DNA from: Alphaproteobacteria bacterium MarineAlpha9_Bin6
GTDB lineage: Bacteria > Pseudomonadota > Alphaproteobacteria > UBA7887
Assembly: GCA_002937585.1 (NCBI GenBank)
Contig: PTKE01000007.1
Coordinates: 1 to 61,404, forward strand
Length of the DNA: 61,404 nt
Reading direction: 5' to 3'
The position numbers and the translations under genes are program-made. Shown here piece by piece: positions 11,735-21,316 of this stretch (position 1 is its first letter; every line of letters starts with the position of its first letter). A model generated the notes under the pieces. That model was given only the letters and a program-made list of their open reading frames with translations. It made no database searches and was not told the origin of the DNA.

Positions 11735-12274
11735 TTATGCGACCGCGTCGTTTATGAGAAGATTATACGCTTCTTGAATGGCGACGAATTTTTTCTCTGC
11801 ATTTTTACTTCCACCATTGGCATCTGGATGGTGTTTCTTCGCCAATGACTTATACCGAGCCTTGATATTTTCAATAGACGCAAACTGATCGAGGCCCAGT
11901 TGCGCTAACGCAGCATCACGTGGTGTGTGTGGGCGCGCCTTCCCCATCGTCCCGAAGAGGCCTAACGGATCTTCAAAACGGTTTACGCTCGGACCGGCAC
12001 CTAGCGGCCAGCTCGGGCGATCCCAAACCGTATCGCGTCTTCGGATCTCCTCAATTTGAGCTTCGTTCAACCCGGAAAAAAAATTCCAAGACTGATTATA
12101 CGTGCGGACATGACCGAGACAAAACCAGCGGAATTGCCGCAATTCTGATCGTGAGCGGGGTGCACGATATTCTCCATCCGAATCACAACCAGGCCATTCA
12201 CAAACACGGCGTTCAGTGTTCAAACTGGTGCTGCACTGCAAGGCAGCATATTGGCTAAGTTGGCTGCGGCCCAT
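11735..12274 (-). CDS. DnaJ domain-containing protein
   Basis: C-terminal J-domain with [10 protein letters not shown] (HPD motif); next to cobS as in many alphaproteobacteria. Confidence 0.9.
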   Translation of the reverse strand: MGRSQLSQYAALQCSTSLNTERRVCEWPGCDSDGEYRAPRSRSELRQFRWFCLGHVRTYNQSWNFFSGLNEAQIEEIRRRDTVWDRPSWPLGAGPSVNRFEDPLGLFGTMGKARPHTPRDAALAQLGLDQFASIENIKARYKSLAKKHHPDANGGSKNAEKKFVAIQEAYNLLINDAVA

Positions 12275-12398
12275 AGAATTAATATGCGCGACTTACTTAT
12301 CACTGGCAAGCTGCCCCGCGGCAATCAACCATTGACAGCCGGAGCGCCTTGGACTGTAAAGGTCGAATCGGAATCTATTAGCCCAAATGAGGTTAGAG

Positions 12399-12707
12399 AT
12401 GTCAGTGGCTAGGACAATTGAGCGTAAGCTAACTGAACAACTTCACCCCCAGTCAGTGGACGTTCTCGACCAATCTCACCAACATGCCGGCCACGCTAGC
12501 GCACCTCCAGGCGGTGAATCTCATTTTCATGTTGAAATCGTTGCTGAAGCCTTCAACAACCTTAATCGTGTTGCGCGACAAAGACTGGTATACCAAATTC
12601 TAAATGATGAACTCGCTGGACCTGTCCATGCACTATCGCTCAACACCTTGACCCCAGCTGAGGCCATGACTAAGCCCTATAGTAATGGCGGGCATAACCG
12701 CAAATAA
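12399..12707 (+). CDS. BolA family protein
   Basis: IERKLTEQLHPQSVDVLDQSHQHAGHA...ESHFHVEIVAEAF....R..R...VY..L..E; start chosen at MSVART inside the ORF that begins at 12387. Confidence 0.92.
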   Translation: MSVARTIERKLTEQLHPQSVDVLDQSHQHAGHASAPPGGESHFHVEIVAEAFNNLNRVARQRLVYQILNDELAGPVHALSLNTLTPAEAMTKPYSNGGHNRK

Positions 12708-12756
12708 AACCAATCATTACTTCGCGACAACAACACGAAATCGGACGACTGCCTAG

Positions 12757-12945
12757 GAACACCACATTACAGGCGGCCTTGGTGGAGCGGTAGCGGAGCT
12801 CTTAGCCAAACACCTCCCAACCCCGATGCGACTAATCGGTATGCCCAATAAATTCGCTGTCGTTGGTCCGACCGCCAGAGTTCGTGCACGTTACCACTTG
12901 AGTATTTGTGACATCTCTCAGGCATGTCTCGATTTTATGGATTGA
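12757..12945 (+). pseudogene. Transketolase C-terminal domain remnant (5' truncated)
   Basis: Frame starting at 12757 reads EHHITGGLGGAVAELLAKHLPTPMRLIGMPNKFAVVGPTARVRARYHLSICDISQACLDFMD* (stop 12943-12945). This resembles the EEHxxxGGLGxAVAE...GM.D.F...G end of transketolase C-terminal subunits. An in-frame TAG at 12754-12756 precedes it and there is no family-like sequence upstream. Confidence 0.85.
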
Positions 12946-13018
12946 GAAACCGTCTCTGAAAGCTTTTTCATAAACATACAAAATGCTATGTTTAAGTATT
13001 CCTCGGGAGAAATTCGAA

Positions 13019-13873
13019 ATGATTCGCTATGAGAAACTCGACGGACCATTCGGCCGCTCTGTATATGGCCTCGATCTAGCAGACGGCATTCCCGACGGAA
13101 AATTTCAAAGACTGACAAAGGCTCTCTACGACCACCGTGTGCTGGTTCTTAAAAATCAGGCGTGTAGTGTGGATCAATATCTTAAGTTTGGCCGATTATG
13201 GGGGACACCCATACAGCATGTGGTTCATACTTCTCGGACGCCCGATTACCCAGACTTACTCTCCGTTGGCAATTTACCGGATAAGGACGATGTAAGCCGC
13301 AATAGTGCGGCGTTTTGGCATACTGATCAAGCCTATGAAGCCGATGTAGCAACGGCAACAATGCTTTACGCACGGAAGGTGCCGAGTATCGGCGGAGAGA
13401 CGCGTATAGTCGACACGAAAGCCGCATATGACGACCTTGATAGCTCCATAAAGAAAAACATCGAAAACCTAATGGCTGTTCATTTTTACGGCTCAACCTC
13501 GGGCCGCGACGGGGAACGCAAAACGCGGGAGTTAACAGACTCCCAGGCAGCTCGGGTGCCGCCGGTATTACATCCCCTCGTGCGCCCTCATACCATAACC
13601 GGAGAACAGGCCCTTTATGCCGTTGCTGGCACTGCGTTCGCTATCGACGGGATGAAAGAGGGTGAATCAAATAGCTTGATTGCTACGTTGAAAGCACATT
13701 GTTTACAAGACAAGTATCTGTACGCGCACAAATATGAGGTCGGCGACATTGCCATTTGGGACACCCAAATGACCTTACATTGTGCAACTCCGATCGGCGC
13801 ACCAAAAAATCCTGATTCTGAACGCTTGTTGTGGCGGATAAGCGTTCGCGGAAAACCGGCCATCTACCAATGA
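13019..13873 (+). CDS. TauD/TfdA family Fe(II)/2-oxoglutarate dioxygenase
   Basis: FWHTDQAYE (HxD), GGETRIVDTKAAYDDL, VGDIAIWDTQMTLHCA, ERLLWRISVRG. Start at MIRYEKLDGPFG. Confidence 0.93.
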   Translation: MIRYEKLDGPFGRSVYGLDLADGIPDGKFQRLTKALYDHRVLVLKNQACSVDQYLKFGRLWGTPIQHVVHTSRTPDYPDLLSVGNLPDKDDVSRNSAAFWHTDQAYEADVATATMLYARKVPSIGGETRIVDTKAAYDDLDSSIKKNIENLMAVHFYGSTSGRDGERKTRELTDSQAARVPPVLHPLVRPHTITGEQALYAVAGTAFAIDGMKEGESNSLIATLKAHCLQDKYLYAHKYEVGDIAIWDTQMTLHCATPIGAPKNPDSERLLWRISVRGKPAIYQ

Positions 13874-14012
13874 CCTTTACGAACCATTGCAAAAGAAACA
13901 ATACTTCACTTTCCGCTAAGTTCACTATACATAGCGTACTAAATGATTTTAAATAGAATTGCTGACGCAGCACTTTTTCTCGGCAACCTTCTACCGTTAA
14001 GAAAAGTCTAAC

Positions 14013-15314
14013 CTAACTCGTAGTTGACTGTGTAGGACGTGAGGTTAATCGTAGCTGAGTGATACGGTTCCCTTCTCTCTCCAGAATTTCGAACTGAAAT
14101 TCATGAAATAGAAACACCTGGCCCGCTTCAGGAATCCGTTTTGCCTCATGAATCACTAAACCAGCAATGGTAGCAGCGTCTACATCAGGCAGGCGCCACT
14201 CCATCGCACGATTCAGATTCCGAATTGTTATTGCACCATCAACGATATAGGAGCCATCTACTTCAGGACTCAGTTTCGTCACCAACTGATCGGGGTCATC
14301 TATAATATCATCATGCTCGTCCGCAATATCGCCAACGATTTCCTCAAGAATATCATCCAGGGTCACCATACCCATTAACGCGCCGTATTCGTCGACAACT
14401 AATGCGAAATGGGCGCGCTGGTTCCGAAATGCGGAGAGTTGGTTCGCCAAACTAGTGGTGTCAGGCACAAACCATGGCTCTGTTGCAAGCCGCAACACAT
14501 CTAACTCCTGCAGGTCAGCGCCGTGCATATTGACCTCCCGCAGCAAACTCTTTGCATGCAGAACCCCGAGAATGTTATCAGAGGTATCCCGCCATAAGGG
14601 GAAGCGCGTGTGTCGACTTTCTAACACCTGCGCGACGATATCTGCTGCTGGTAAATCAATATTGAGCGTTACCATATCACGACGATGCACCATGACCTCA
14701 CCGACTTCGACGTCCGCAAGGTCAAGAACGCTTCTTAGCATGTCTCGATAATGCTTGCGCATGCTGCCCTCGCGGGTGTGGTAGTCGAGCATCCCGCGAA
14801 TTTCATCCGCGACTGACTGCGTCCATGTACTATCCCCGCCCGCACCAAATAGTCGCAAAAGGCGTAAAACCAAAGCCTGAATTGCTTGCGTAATTGGGGC
14901 TAAGCCAGCAACCATTGGACGCAAGATTGGTGCAACCGCGAGCGCCATTCGGTCTGCTTCGCGAATTGCATAAGTCTTAGGCATGACCTCCGCAAAGATT
15001 ACCACCAGAACCGTCATCACCACGGTCGCGTACGCAATGCCCGCTTCTCCTACATAGCGGATCATGAGGCCAGCAGCCAAAGCCGATGCAAGAATATTGA
15101 CCGCATTGTTTCCAAGCAGAATCGCACCAATCAACCGTTCACGACGTGATATCAAACGTGCCGCCAAATTCGCACGTTTATCGCCGGCCATTTCCAATTG
15201 GTGGATACGAGATCGGCGCGCAGCCGTGAGCGCTGTTTCAGATCCAGAAAAGAAAGCGGACAACAAAAGCAAGACGACTATAGCCGCCAAGGTTAAAAAT
15301 AAGCCCATAGTCAT
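14013..15314 (-). CDS. Hemolysin/CorC-type transporter (CNNM + CBS pair + CorC_HlyC domain)
   Basis: LLSAFFSGSETALTAARRSRIHQLE, VEVGEVMVHRRDMV, VDEYGALMGMVTLDDILEEIVGDI.DEHD. Confidence 0.94.
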   Translation of the reverse strand: MTMGLFLTLAAIVVLLLLSAFFSGSETALTAARRSRIHQLEMAGDKRANLAARLISRRERLIGAILLGNNAVNILASALAAGLMIRYVGEAGIAYATVVMTVLVVIFAEVMPKTYAIREADRMALAVAPILRPMVAGLAPITQAIQALVLRLLRLFGAGGDSTWTQSVADEIRGMLDYHTREGSMRKHYRDMLRSVLDLADVEVGEVMVHRRDMVTLNIDLPAADIVAQVLESRHTRFPLWRDTSDNILGVLHAKSLLREVNMHGADLQELDVLRLATEPWFVPDTTSLANQLSAFRNQRAHFALVVDEYGALMGMVTLDDILEEIVGDIADEHDDIIDDPDQLVTKLSPEVDGSYIVDGAITIRNLNRAMEWRLPDVDAATIAGLVIHEAKRIPEAGQVFLFHEFQFEILEREGNRITQLRLTSRPTQSTTS

Positions 15315-15449
15315 GGACCACCACTCATGCGTCCCCTGCGGGACAAAGTAAGGCCCACCGGGCTCCAAAATCGAGTATAATGTACTCGTGCCCCGTTTAT
15401 AAGCACCCTCCAAAGAATCGCGTCAAATTGTGCATCAGACACCAGAATA

Positions 15450-16562
15450 TCACCCAACGTAAGTCTGTAGCACCTCGAGGATCTCTGATTCGGTTGCTTG
15501 CTCGTAGGCAAAAGCCTTGCCAATACCGCGTGCCAGGATCAACACTTGCCGGCCATTTCGAATTTTTTTATCTCGGCTCATATGCGCCAACAATCTTTCG
15601 GGACTCCAAACATGTCCGTCCAGAATAGGAAATGCGGTAGGGAGACCTACAAATTCGAAATGCCTCCGCACGCGTTTAATTGTCTCCGCCGTACAAAATC
15701 CAAGCTGAACCGACAGATCGAACGCTAAAATAGTGCCGATAGATACAGCCTCACCATGCAATAAGCGTAAATCAAAGTCGACCTCCGCCTCAAGCGCATG
15801 TCCGAAAGTATGACCTAAATTGAGCAACAATCTTGGTCCACCCTCGCGTTCATCCTTTCTAACGATTGCGGCTTTGGCCTGACAACAAGTAGTTACTGCA
15901 TGATCGCGTGCGGTTGCTTCTCCCTCAATCAACGCCAACCCGTTGCCCTCGAGCCAATCGAAAAATGGTCCGTCACCGAGCAAACTATATTTGACAACTT
16001 CCGCATACCCAGCCAGCAGCTCACGCCGAGGCAAGCTATCGAGTAAGGATGTATCAGATAAGACAAGTCTGGGCTGGTGAAAACTGCCTACCAAGTTTTT
16101 CCCGAGTGACGTGTTAATGGCGGTTTTACCCCCTACTGCGCTATCAACCTGAGCTAACAACGTAGTAGGTATTTGTACGTAGTCGATGCCCCTCAAAACA
16201 ACACTCGCAGCAAAACCAGCCAGGTCACCTACTACACCTCCGCCGAGTGCAATCACTAGTGAGTCTCTCGCTACACCGAATTTAAACATGTCAGCGATAA
16301 GCATTTCTAAGCAACTAAAATCCTTACTTCCCTCTCCAGCAGGCACAACGATTTCTGCCGCATCGTAATCCTCCCTTAACAGCGATTCACGCAACGGAGT
16401 CAAATAGAGCTTGGCAACGTGTTCATCCGTCACGACCAAAATTTTGCGCAATCCGAATCGCTCCCGTAAAATTTTCCCAGCGTTTTCCAGAAGTTGACTT
16501 CCAATCAAAATGTCATAGCTTTGCGAATTAAGAGCAACCGGCACCGTAGATACAAAGGTCAT
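15450..16562 (-). CDS. aroB: 3-dehydroquinate synthase
   Basis: GGGVVGDLAGFAASVVLRGIDYVQIPTTLLAQVDSAVGGKTAIN, NLGHTFGHALE, HGEAVSIG. Confidence 0.98.
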   Translation of the reverse strand: MTFVSTVPVALNSQSYDILIGSQLLENAGKILRERFGLRKILVVTDEHVAKLYLTPLRESLLREDYDAAEIVVPAGEGSKDFSCLEMLIADMFKFGVARDSLVIALGGGVVGDLAGFAASVVLRGIDYVQIPTTLLAQVDSAVGGKTAINTSLGKNLVGSFHQPRLVLSDTSLLDSLPRRELLAGYAEVVKYSLLGDGPFFDWLEGNGLALIEGEATARDHAVTTCCQAKAAIVRKDEREGGPRLLLNLGHTFGHALEAEVDFDLRLLHGEAVSIGTILAFDLSVQLGFCTAETIKRVRRHFEFVGLPTAFPILDGHVWSPERLLAHMSRDKKIRNGRQVLILARGIGKAFAYEQATESEILEVLQTYVG

Positions 16563-17149
16563 CTTTGGGACTCCTTCACCTCAACACCACTGCCAGCTTT
16601 CAATCCGCGCAGCCGGTCATAGTTGGCAATTCCATTAACGACCTTGTCGATCATCTCTTCATGGGGACTATCAACACTATCAACAACGATGTCTGCCAGC
16701 GCATATATTGGGTACCGCTCGTTGATCAAATTCGCCAGGATTTGCCGTGGATCACCGTCCCTAAGGAGAGGTCGGTTGCCACGACGTAACACCCTTTGAA
16801 GAAGGGTTTCCAGGTCGGCCCTTAACCATATCGTTAACGCCTTTTTACGAATCAGACGGCGAGTTTCTCGATCAAAAAAAGCGCCGCCCCCCGTGGCCAA
16901 TACATGCACCGGACGCTTTAATAACCGTCTAATGATACGCCGTTCACATTTACGAAACGCTTTCTCACCTTCAAGCTCAAAGATGTCTGATATCGTTTTT
17001 CCGGCATCACTCTCAATTTCGAAATCGGCATCAATAAACTGGAGACCCAGACGAATCCCAAGCCGGCGCCCGATTGCGCTCTTGCCAGCACCCATTAAGC
17101 CGACTAGGGCTATTGTCCTATCAGTTTTCAATTGACCGGTGGACTTCAT
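16559..17149 (-). CDS. aroK: Shikimate kinase
   Basis: VGLMGAGKSAIGRRLG P-loop, DADFEIE, LATGGGAF; 4-bp overlap with aroB. Confidence 0.96.
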   Translation of the reverse strand: MKSTGQLKTDRTIALVGLMGAGKSAIGRRLGIRLGLQFIDADFEIESDAGKTISDIFELEGEKAFRKCERRIIRRLLKRPVHVLATGGGAFFDRETRRLIRKKALTIWLRADLETLLQRVLRRGNRPLLRDGDPRQILANLINERYPIYALADIVVDSVDSPHEEMIDKVVNGIANYDRLRGLKAGSGVEVKESQR

Positions 17150-17308
17150 GCGACCCAGAACCTTATGCTTTATCGAACCAATTTATGCGGCTCGTTGAAT
17201 CGTGCCATCTGAGCCGATAAATTGCCGGTGAACGAAAACTGAAAGATACCACATCGGCGACTGCCTGTGAGCGCTTGCCACAGACGGTGCATGACTCCGG
17301 AGTTCCTA

Positions 17309-17449
17309 ATGCGATTCTTTTACCGCCTGTTCGGTACCGTGCTAGCTCTTTCCCTGATTGGGGGCGCGGTATTCCTCCTTACTTGGGACATTCCGCCACC
17401 GTCGGCGCCTATCAAGAAGGTGATCCCAAATGAACGTTTCCCTAGTTAA
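17309..17449 (+). CDS. Small single-TM protein upstream of xerD
   Basis: MRFFYRLFGTVLALSLIGGAVFLLTWDIPPPSAPIKKVIPNERFPS: hydrophobic N-terminus and a WDIPPP...VIP.ERFP tail that I recall from xerD-linked small proteins of Rhodospirillales. Confidence 0.65.
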   Translation: MRFFYRLFGTVLALSLIGGAVFLLTWDIPPPSAPIKKVIPNERFPS

Positions 17450-19253
17450 AACGCTTCACATGATAATAGCCATACTTGCCTTCGCAACGCTGGCGTGGCG
17501 AGCAACGCTATCCCAGGAGCACACAACTCCAGTGCCTTTAGCAACAGGAGAGGATTTACCAGATGGCTCCAGCAGAGCAAACATAAAGGACGATGATGGG
17601 GATATTTCTATCGATGCGTTGGACGAGATTGACATAGAATCAATTGGGATACTAGACGAGGGCAGTGGCGGTTTTGGCGCGGACATGTGGCGCGGCAGCG
17701 AGCGGGCGCAAGTAGAAAAACTTCTGTCCCAACTCCCAACAGCAGTTCGATCACGCGCGACCCATGAGCTTATGAAGACCCTATTGTTGTCATCTGCAAC
17801 AGCACCAGTAAAAAATCAAGAATCATCTGATCTTTTAGAAATTCGTCTCACAGCTCTAGCAGATTTAGGTGAGTTTGAATCCTTTTTTGAACTTTTGGCA
17901 ATAATTCCAGAAAGCGCGACAACGCCAAAAATCAAGCAGTTAAAGTCAAATGTGTTGTTTTTGATGGGTAATATAGCAGCTGGCTGCGAACTAATCCTCA
18001 ACCAAGTTCAGGAAGCAGATAGTCTTTATTGGCAAAAAGCTTTGTTCATTTGCCAGTTATTGCGCGACGAAAAGGCGGCAGCCTTAAGCTTATCTCTTCT
18101 GCGCGACCAACTGAACGAGACCGATGCTGATTTTCTTGAGCTTGGCGGCGTGTCACTGGGCGAAGTCCCCAATCTGACCACAACCTTGGCTCCAAATGTC
18201 CTCAATTTCGCATTGTTACTAAACACTGAAATAGGAATTCCTGATCACTGGCTAACTCAAGCAGGGCCGGCAATTCAAAGGGCCATAGCGGAGGCCGAGA
18301 CGATACTCCTCACGACCCGTCTTGTCGCCGCCGAGCATGCAGCCGAAATGGGTGCGTTGAGTGCAAATTATGTTCGCCGACTTTATCAACTGGTGAAGTT
18401 CAACAACGAAGAGTTCGACGACGCAATTGCAACGGCACAAAAGAATGGAGGAGCTTTGGGGCGCGCCCTTTTGCATCAAGCTAGCATACAAAAACAATGG
18501 GGGGATGAACGAGCGACTTTGTTGCTCGCCTCGTGGCAAAACTCTCGGGCGACAGGAAGCGCGATTCTCTCAGCACTTGTGAACAAGAAACCCTTACTTA
18601 CGCTGCATGCGAACGACCAAATCATCCACGCCGCGCCAGAAATCGTTCGGGCACTTCTCGCAATTGGCAACGATGCTGATTCCAAAGTTATTCGGATTAA
18701 ACTGATTGACGGGACGGAAACTCTAATCTCAGTGACGGAAAGATTTGAATCCTGGCTCGACCTTCTCGGAGAAAGCGCTGAAATGGATACTGAAATCGAG
18801 CGCACACTTGCCTCTCTGATGCCGTTGGTCACCATTGCTAATTTGGACACTAAGCCGCAATGGCACCCGCGAATGGCCGAACGCTGGTGGAACGCATTTC
18901 CCGATGAGATAGGCTCCCCGGCACAGGTGGACCGCGGAAACCGTCTGTTTATGACACTCAATGCCCTCGGTTACCCCGTCGGCCAAAAAGGCTGGAACCT
19001 ATTGTTAAATGGACCAAACATGGTCACCACACAGGTTCCAAGTGTTGGGATACGATATAGCATGCAGGATGCGGCCAAGTCGGGTCAAATCGGCAGCACG
19101 GTGTTATTCGCCCTTTTGGCATTGGGCGAGGGGGGACCTGTTGAGGCCAGCCCTTTGGCACTTGGCTCCGTGCTTCGTTGCCTACGTCAAATCGGCCTTG
19201 AAAATCACGCCCGCGCGATTGCTTTAGAGGCAGTCATCGAAAACGGAATGTAA
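17430..19253 (+). CDS. Secreted/periplasmic hypothetical protein (helical-repeat-like), upstream of xerD
   Basis: 607-aa ORF with N-terminal hydrophobic signal (MIIAILAFATLAWRA), stop overlapping the xerD start, many Ala/Leu-rich helices. Confidence 0.8.
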   Translation: MNVSLVKTLHMIIAILAFATLAWRATLSQEHTTPVPLATGEDLPDGSSRANIKDDDGDISIDALDEIDIESIGILDEGSGGFGADMWRGSERAQVEKLLSQLPTAVRSRATHELMKTLLLSSATAPVKNQESSDLLEIRLTALADLGEFESFFELLAIIPESATTPKIKQLKSNVLFLMGNIAAGCELILNQVQEADSLYWQKALFICQLLRDEKAAALSLSLLRDQLNETDADFLELGGVSLGEVPNLTTTLAPNVLNFALLLNTEIGIPDHWLTQAGPAIQRAIAEAETILLTTRLVAAEHAAEMGALSANYVRRLYQLVKFNNEEFDDAIATAQKNGGALGRALLHQASIQKQWGDERATLLLASWQNSRATGSAILSALVNKKPLLTLHANDQIIHAAPEIVRALLAIGNDADSKVIRIKLIDGTETLISVTERFESWLDLLGESAEMDTEIERTLASLMPLVTIANLDTKPQWHPRMAERWWNAFPDEIGSPAQVDRGNRLFMTLNALGYPVGQKGWNLLLNGPNMVTTQVPSVGIRYSMQDAAKSGQIGSTVLFALLALGEGGPVEASPLALGSVLRCLRQIGLENHARAIALEAVIENGM

Positions 19254-20164
19254 TGGCTCTGAGTGATACCAGACTAATCGAAGCTTACCTAGAAATGATG
19301 GTGTCCGAGCGCGGTGCAGCCGCAAATACGATTGCCGCCTATAGTCGTGACATAAGCGCTTTCGCTACATATCTCGATACGATCAACCATTCGCTCATAG
19401 ATGCAACGACTCGGCATGTCCGTGACTATTTAGCTAGGCTAGCAGATTCTGGACGAACACCAGGTACACAAGCACAACATTTGTCGGCGTTGCGGCAGTT
19501 TTATCGTTTCCTTCAATCTGAAGATCAGCGAATTGACCATCCATGTGCAACAGTCGAATTACCGCAACGCGGGCGGACGTTGCCTAAAATTTTAAGCGAG
19601 AAAGAGGTCAATCGACTTATATCTGAAGCGCGCATAGCGCCAGGTCCGGGAGGGCTTCGCCTGCTCACGTTGGTCGAACTTTTGTATGCCACAGGACTTC
19701 GAATCTCGGAACTGATATCCCTTCCATTAAACGCATTAGGTTCCAACTCGCATCTCTTAATCGTTCGTGGGAAAGGGGGTCGGGAACGGATGGTACCAGT
19801 TGGAGAACCGGCAGCCCATGCCCTGGCCAATTATCTAGATGTGCGAGTTAGTTTTTTTAACAAGGGAACATCTTCAAAGTGGCTGTTCCCATCACGAAGC
19901 GCTAGCGGGCATCTTACTAGACGTCGGGTTGGCCAACTGCTGAAAATGCTAGCCGTGCGAGCTGAGATCAAATCACACAAGGTTTCGCCCCACGTTCTGC
20001 GCCACGCCTTCGCGAGTCATCTGCTCGCCCACGGCGCCGATCTAAGAAGCGTTCAGGCAATGCTGGGCCACGCCGATATTTCTAGCACACAAATTTATAC
20101 TCACGTGCTGCAAAGCAGACTTACAAAGTTGGTTCGAGATCACCACCCTTTAAATGCTGACTGA
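19253..20164 (+). CDS. xerD: Site-specific tyrosine recombinase XerD
   Basis: IEAYLEMMVSERGAAANTIAAYSRDI, LLYATGLRISEL, PHVLRHAFASHLLAHGADLRSVQAMLGHADISSTQIYTHV. Confidence 0.95.
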   Translation: MALSDTRLIEAYLEMMVSERGAAANTIAAYSRDISAFATYLDTINHSLIDATTRHVRDYLARLADSGRTPGTQAQHLSALRQFYRFLQSEDQRIDHPCATVELPQRGRTLPKILSEKEVNRLISEARIAPGPGGLRLLTLVELLYATGLRISELISLPLNALGSNSHLLIVRGKGGRERMVPVGEPAAHALANYLDVRVSFFNKGTSSKWLFPSRSASGHLTRRRVGQLLKMLAVRAEIKSHKVSPHVLRHAFASHLLAHGADLRSVQAMLGHADISSTQIYTHVLQSRLTKLVRDHHPLNAD

Positions 20165-20235
20165 CACTCGCATTACCAAACACTGAAAGTGTGTTCTCCG
20201 TGTAAAGTCCAAGTATGGGTGATAAGATGACCGGC

Positions 20236-21192
20236 ATGAATACGTTTCTTGACTTCGAGAAACCAATCGCTGAACTCGAGGGCAAAATTAAGGAGCTGCA
20301 CCATCTAAGCGACTCCGATCATCTCAACATCGTCGATGAAGTTACGAGACTGCAGTCCAAGGTAGAGCGTCTCCTTAAGCAGACGTACGCCGAACTAACC
20401 CCGTGGCAAAAAACTCAGGTCGCGCGCCACCCAGAAAGACCACATTCCAGTGACTATATAAACGGCCTCATCGAGGACTTCATTCCCCTTGCTGGTGATC
20501 GCTGCTTCGGTGAAGATAGGGCTATCATTAGTGGTATCGGGCGTTTCCAAGGTTATTCAGTAATAGTGATCGGACACGAGAAGGGCGCGGATACAAGCGA
20601 CCGAGTGACTCACAATTTTGGCATGGCTAGGCCCGAAGGTTATCGCAAGGCAGTGCGCTTAATGTCACTCGCTGACCGCTTTGGGCTACCAGTGATTACT
20701 TTTATCGATACCCCTGGCGCCTACCCCGGTGTTGGAGCCGAAGAACGTGGCCAAGCTGAAGCGATCGCGCGCTCAACCGAAGCATGCCTAAACCTGCGCG
20801 CACCACTAATTAGCGTAATCATCGGAGAGGGAGGTTCAGGAGGGGCGATCGCTTTGGCCAGCGCCAACCACGTAATCATGCTAGAAAATGCTATCTACTC
20901 TGTGATATCACCTGAAGGTTGTGCCTCGATTCTTTGGCGAAACACCGATAAAGCTATAGACGCAGCGGAGTCTCTTCGTCTAACTGCCCAAGATTTGTAC
21001 AAGCTACAAGTAATCGACGAAATTGTCCAAGAACCCGTCGGTGGAGCTCACCGAGCACCCACGGATATGATCAAACATCTTGGGGAAACGCTCGAGCCTA
21101 GTTTGCGTACGCTGGTCAATACTTCAGGCGGCGAGCTGCGCGCTCACCGGAGACAGAAATTTCTGGATATTGGGGCAAGCAGCAAAAGTTAG
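20236..21192 (+). CDS. accA: Acetyl-CoA carboxylase carboxyltransferase subunit alpha
   Basis: MNTFLDFEKPIAELEGKI, ARHPERPHSSDYI, TFIDTPGAYPGVGAEERGQAEAIA, GEGGSGGAIALA. Confidence 0.98.
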   Translation: MNTFLDFEKPIAELEGKIKELHHLSDSDHLNIVDEVTRLQSKVERLLKQTYAELTPWQKTQVARHPERPHSSDYINGLIEDFIPLAGDRCFGEDRAIISGIGRFQGYSVIVIGHEKGADTSDRVTHNFGMARPEGYRKAVRLMSLADRFGLPVITFIDTPGAYPGVGAEERGQAEAIARSTEACLNLRAPLISVIIGEGGSGGAIALASANHVIMLENAIYSVISPEGCASILWRNTDKAIDAAESLRLTAQDLYKLQVIDEIVQEPVGGAHRAPTDMIKHLGETLEPSLRTLVNTSGGELRAHRRQKFLDIGASSKS

Positions 21193-21244
21193 GAGGCAAG
21201 CCACGCAGACTGAAACAGCGTCCTAAATTTACTTTTAACCGCGC

Positions 21245-21282
21245 ACAATCCCGTTCAAAGTCAAAACCTGCGGGATTGTTTT
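21245..21282 (+). terminator. Rho-independent terminator downstream of accA
   Basis: ACAATCCCG (21245-21253) pairs with CGGGATTGT (21271-21279), followed by TTT; 17-nt loop. Confidence 0.75.
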
Positions 21283-21316
21283 ATCCGCGAGATGCAGGGT
21301 CAAGTCACAACATGCC

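Noticed and set aside
19253-20164. Tyrosine recombinase as sign of an integrated mobile element
   Set aside because: Motifs and neighbourhood match chromosomal XerD; no att repeats, tRNA target or phage genes nearby.
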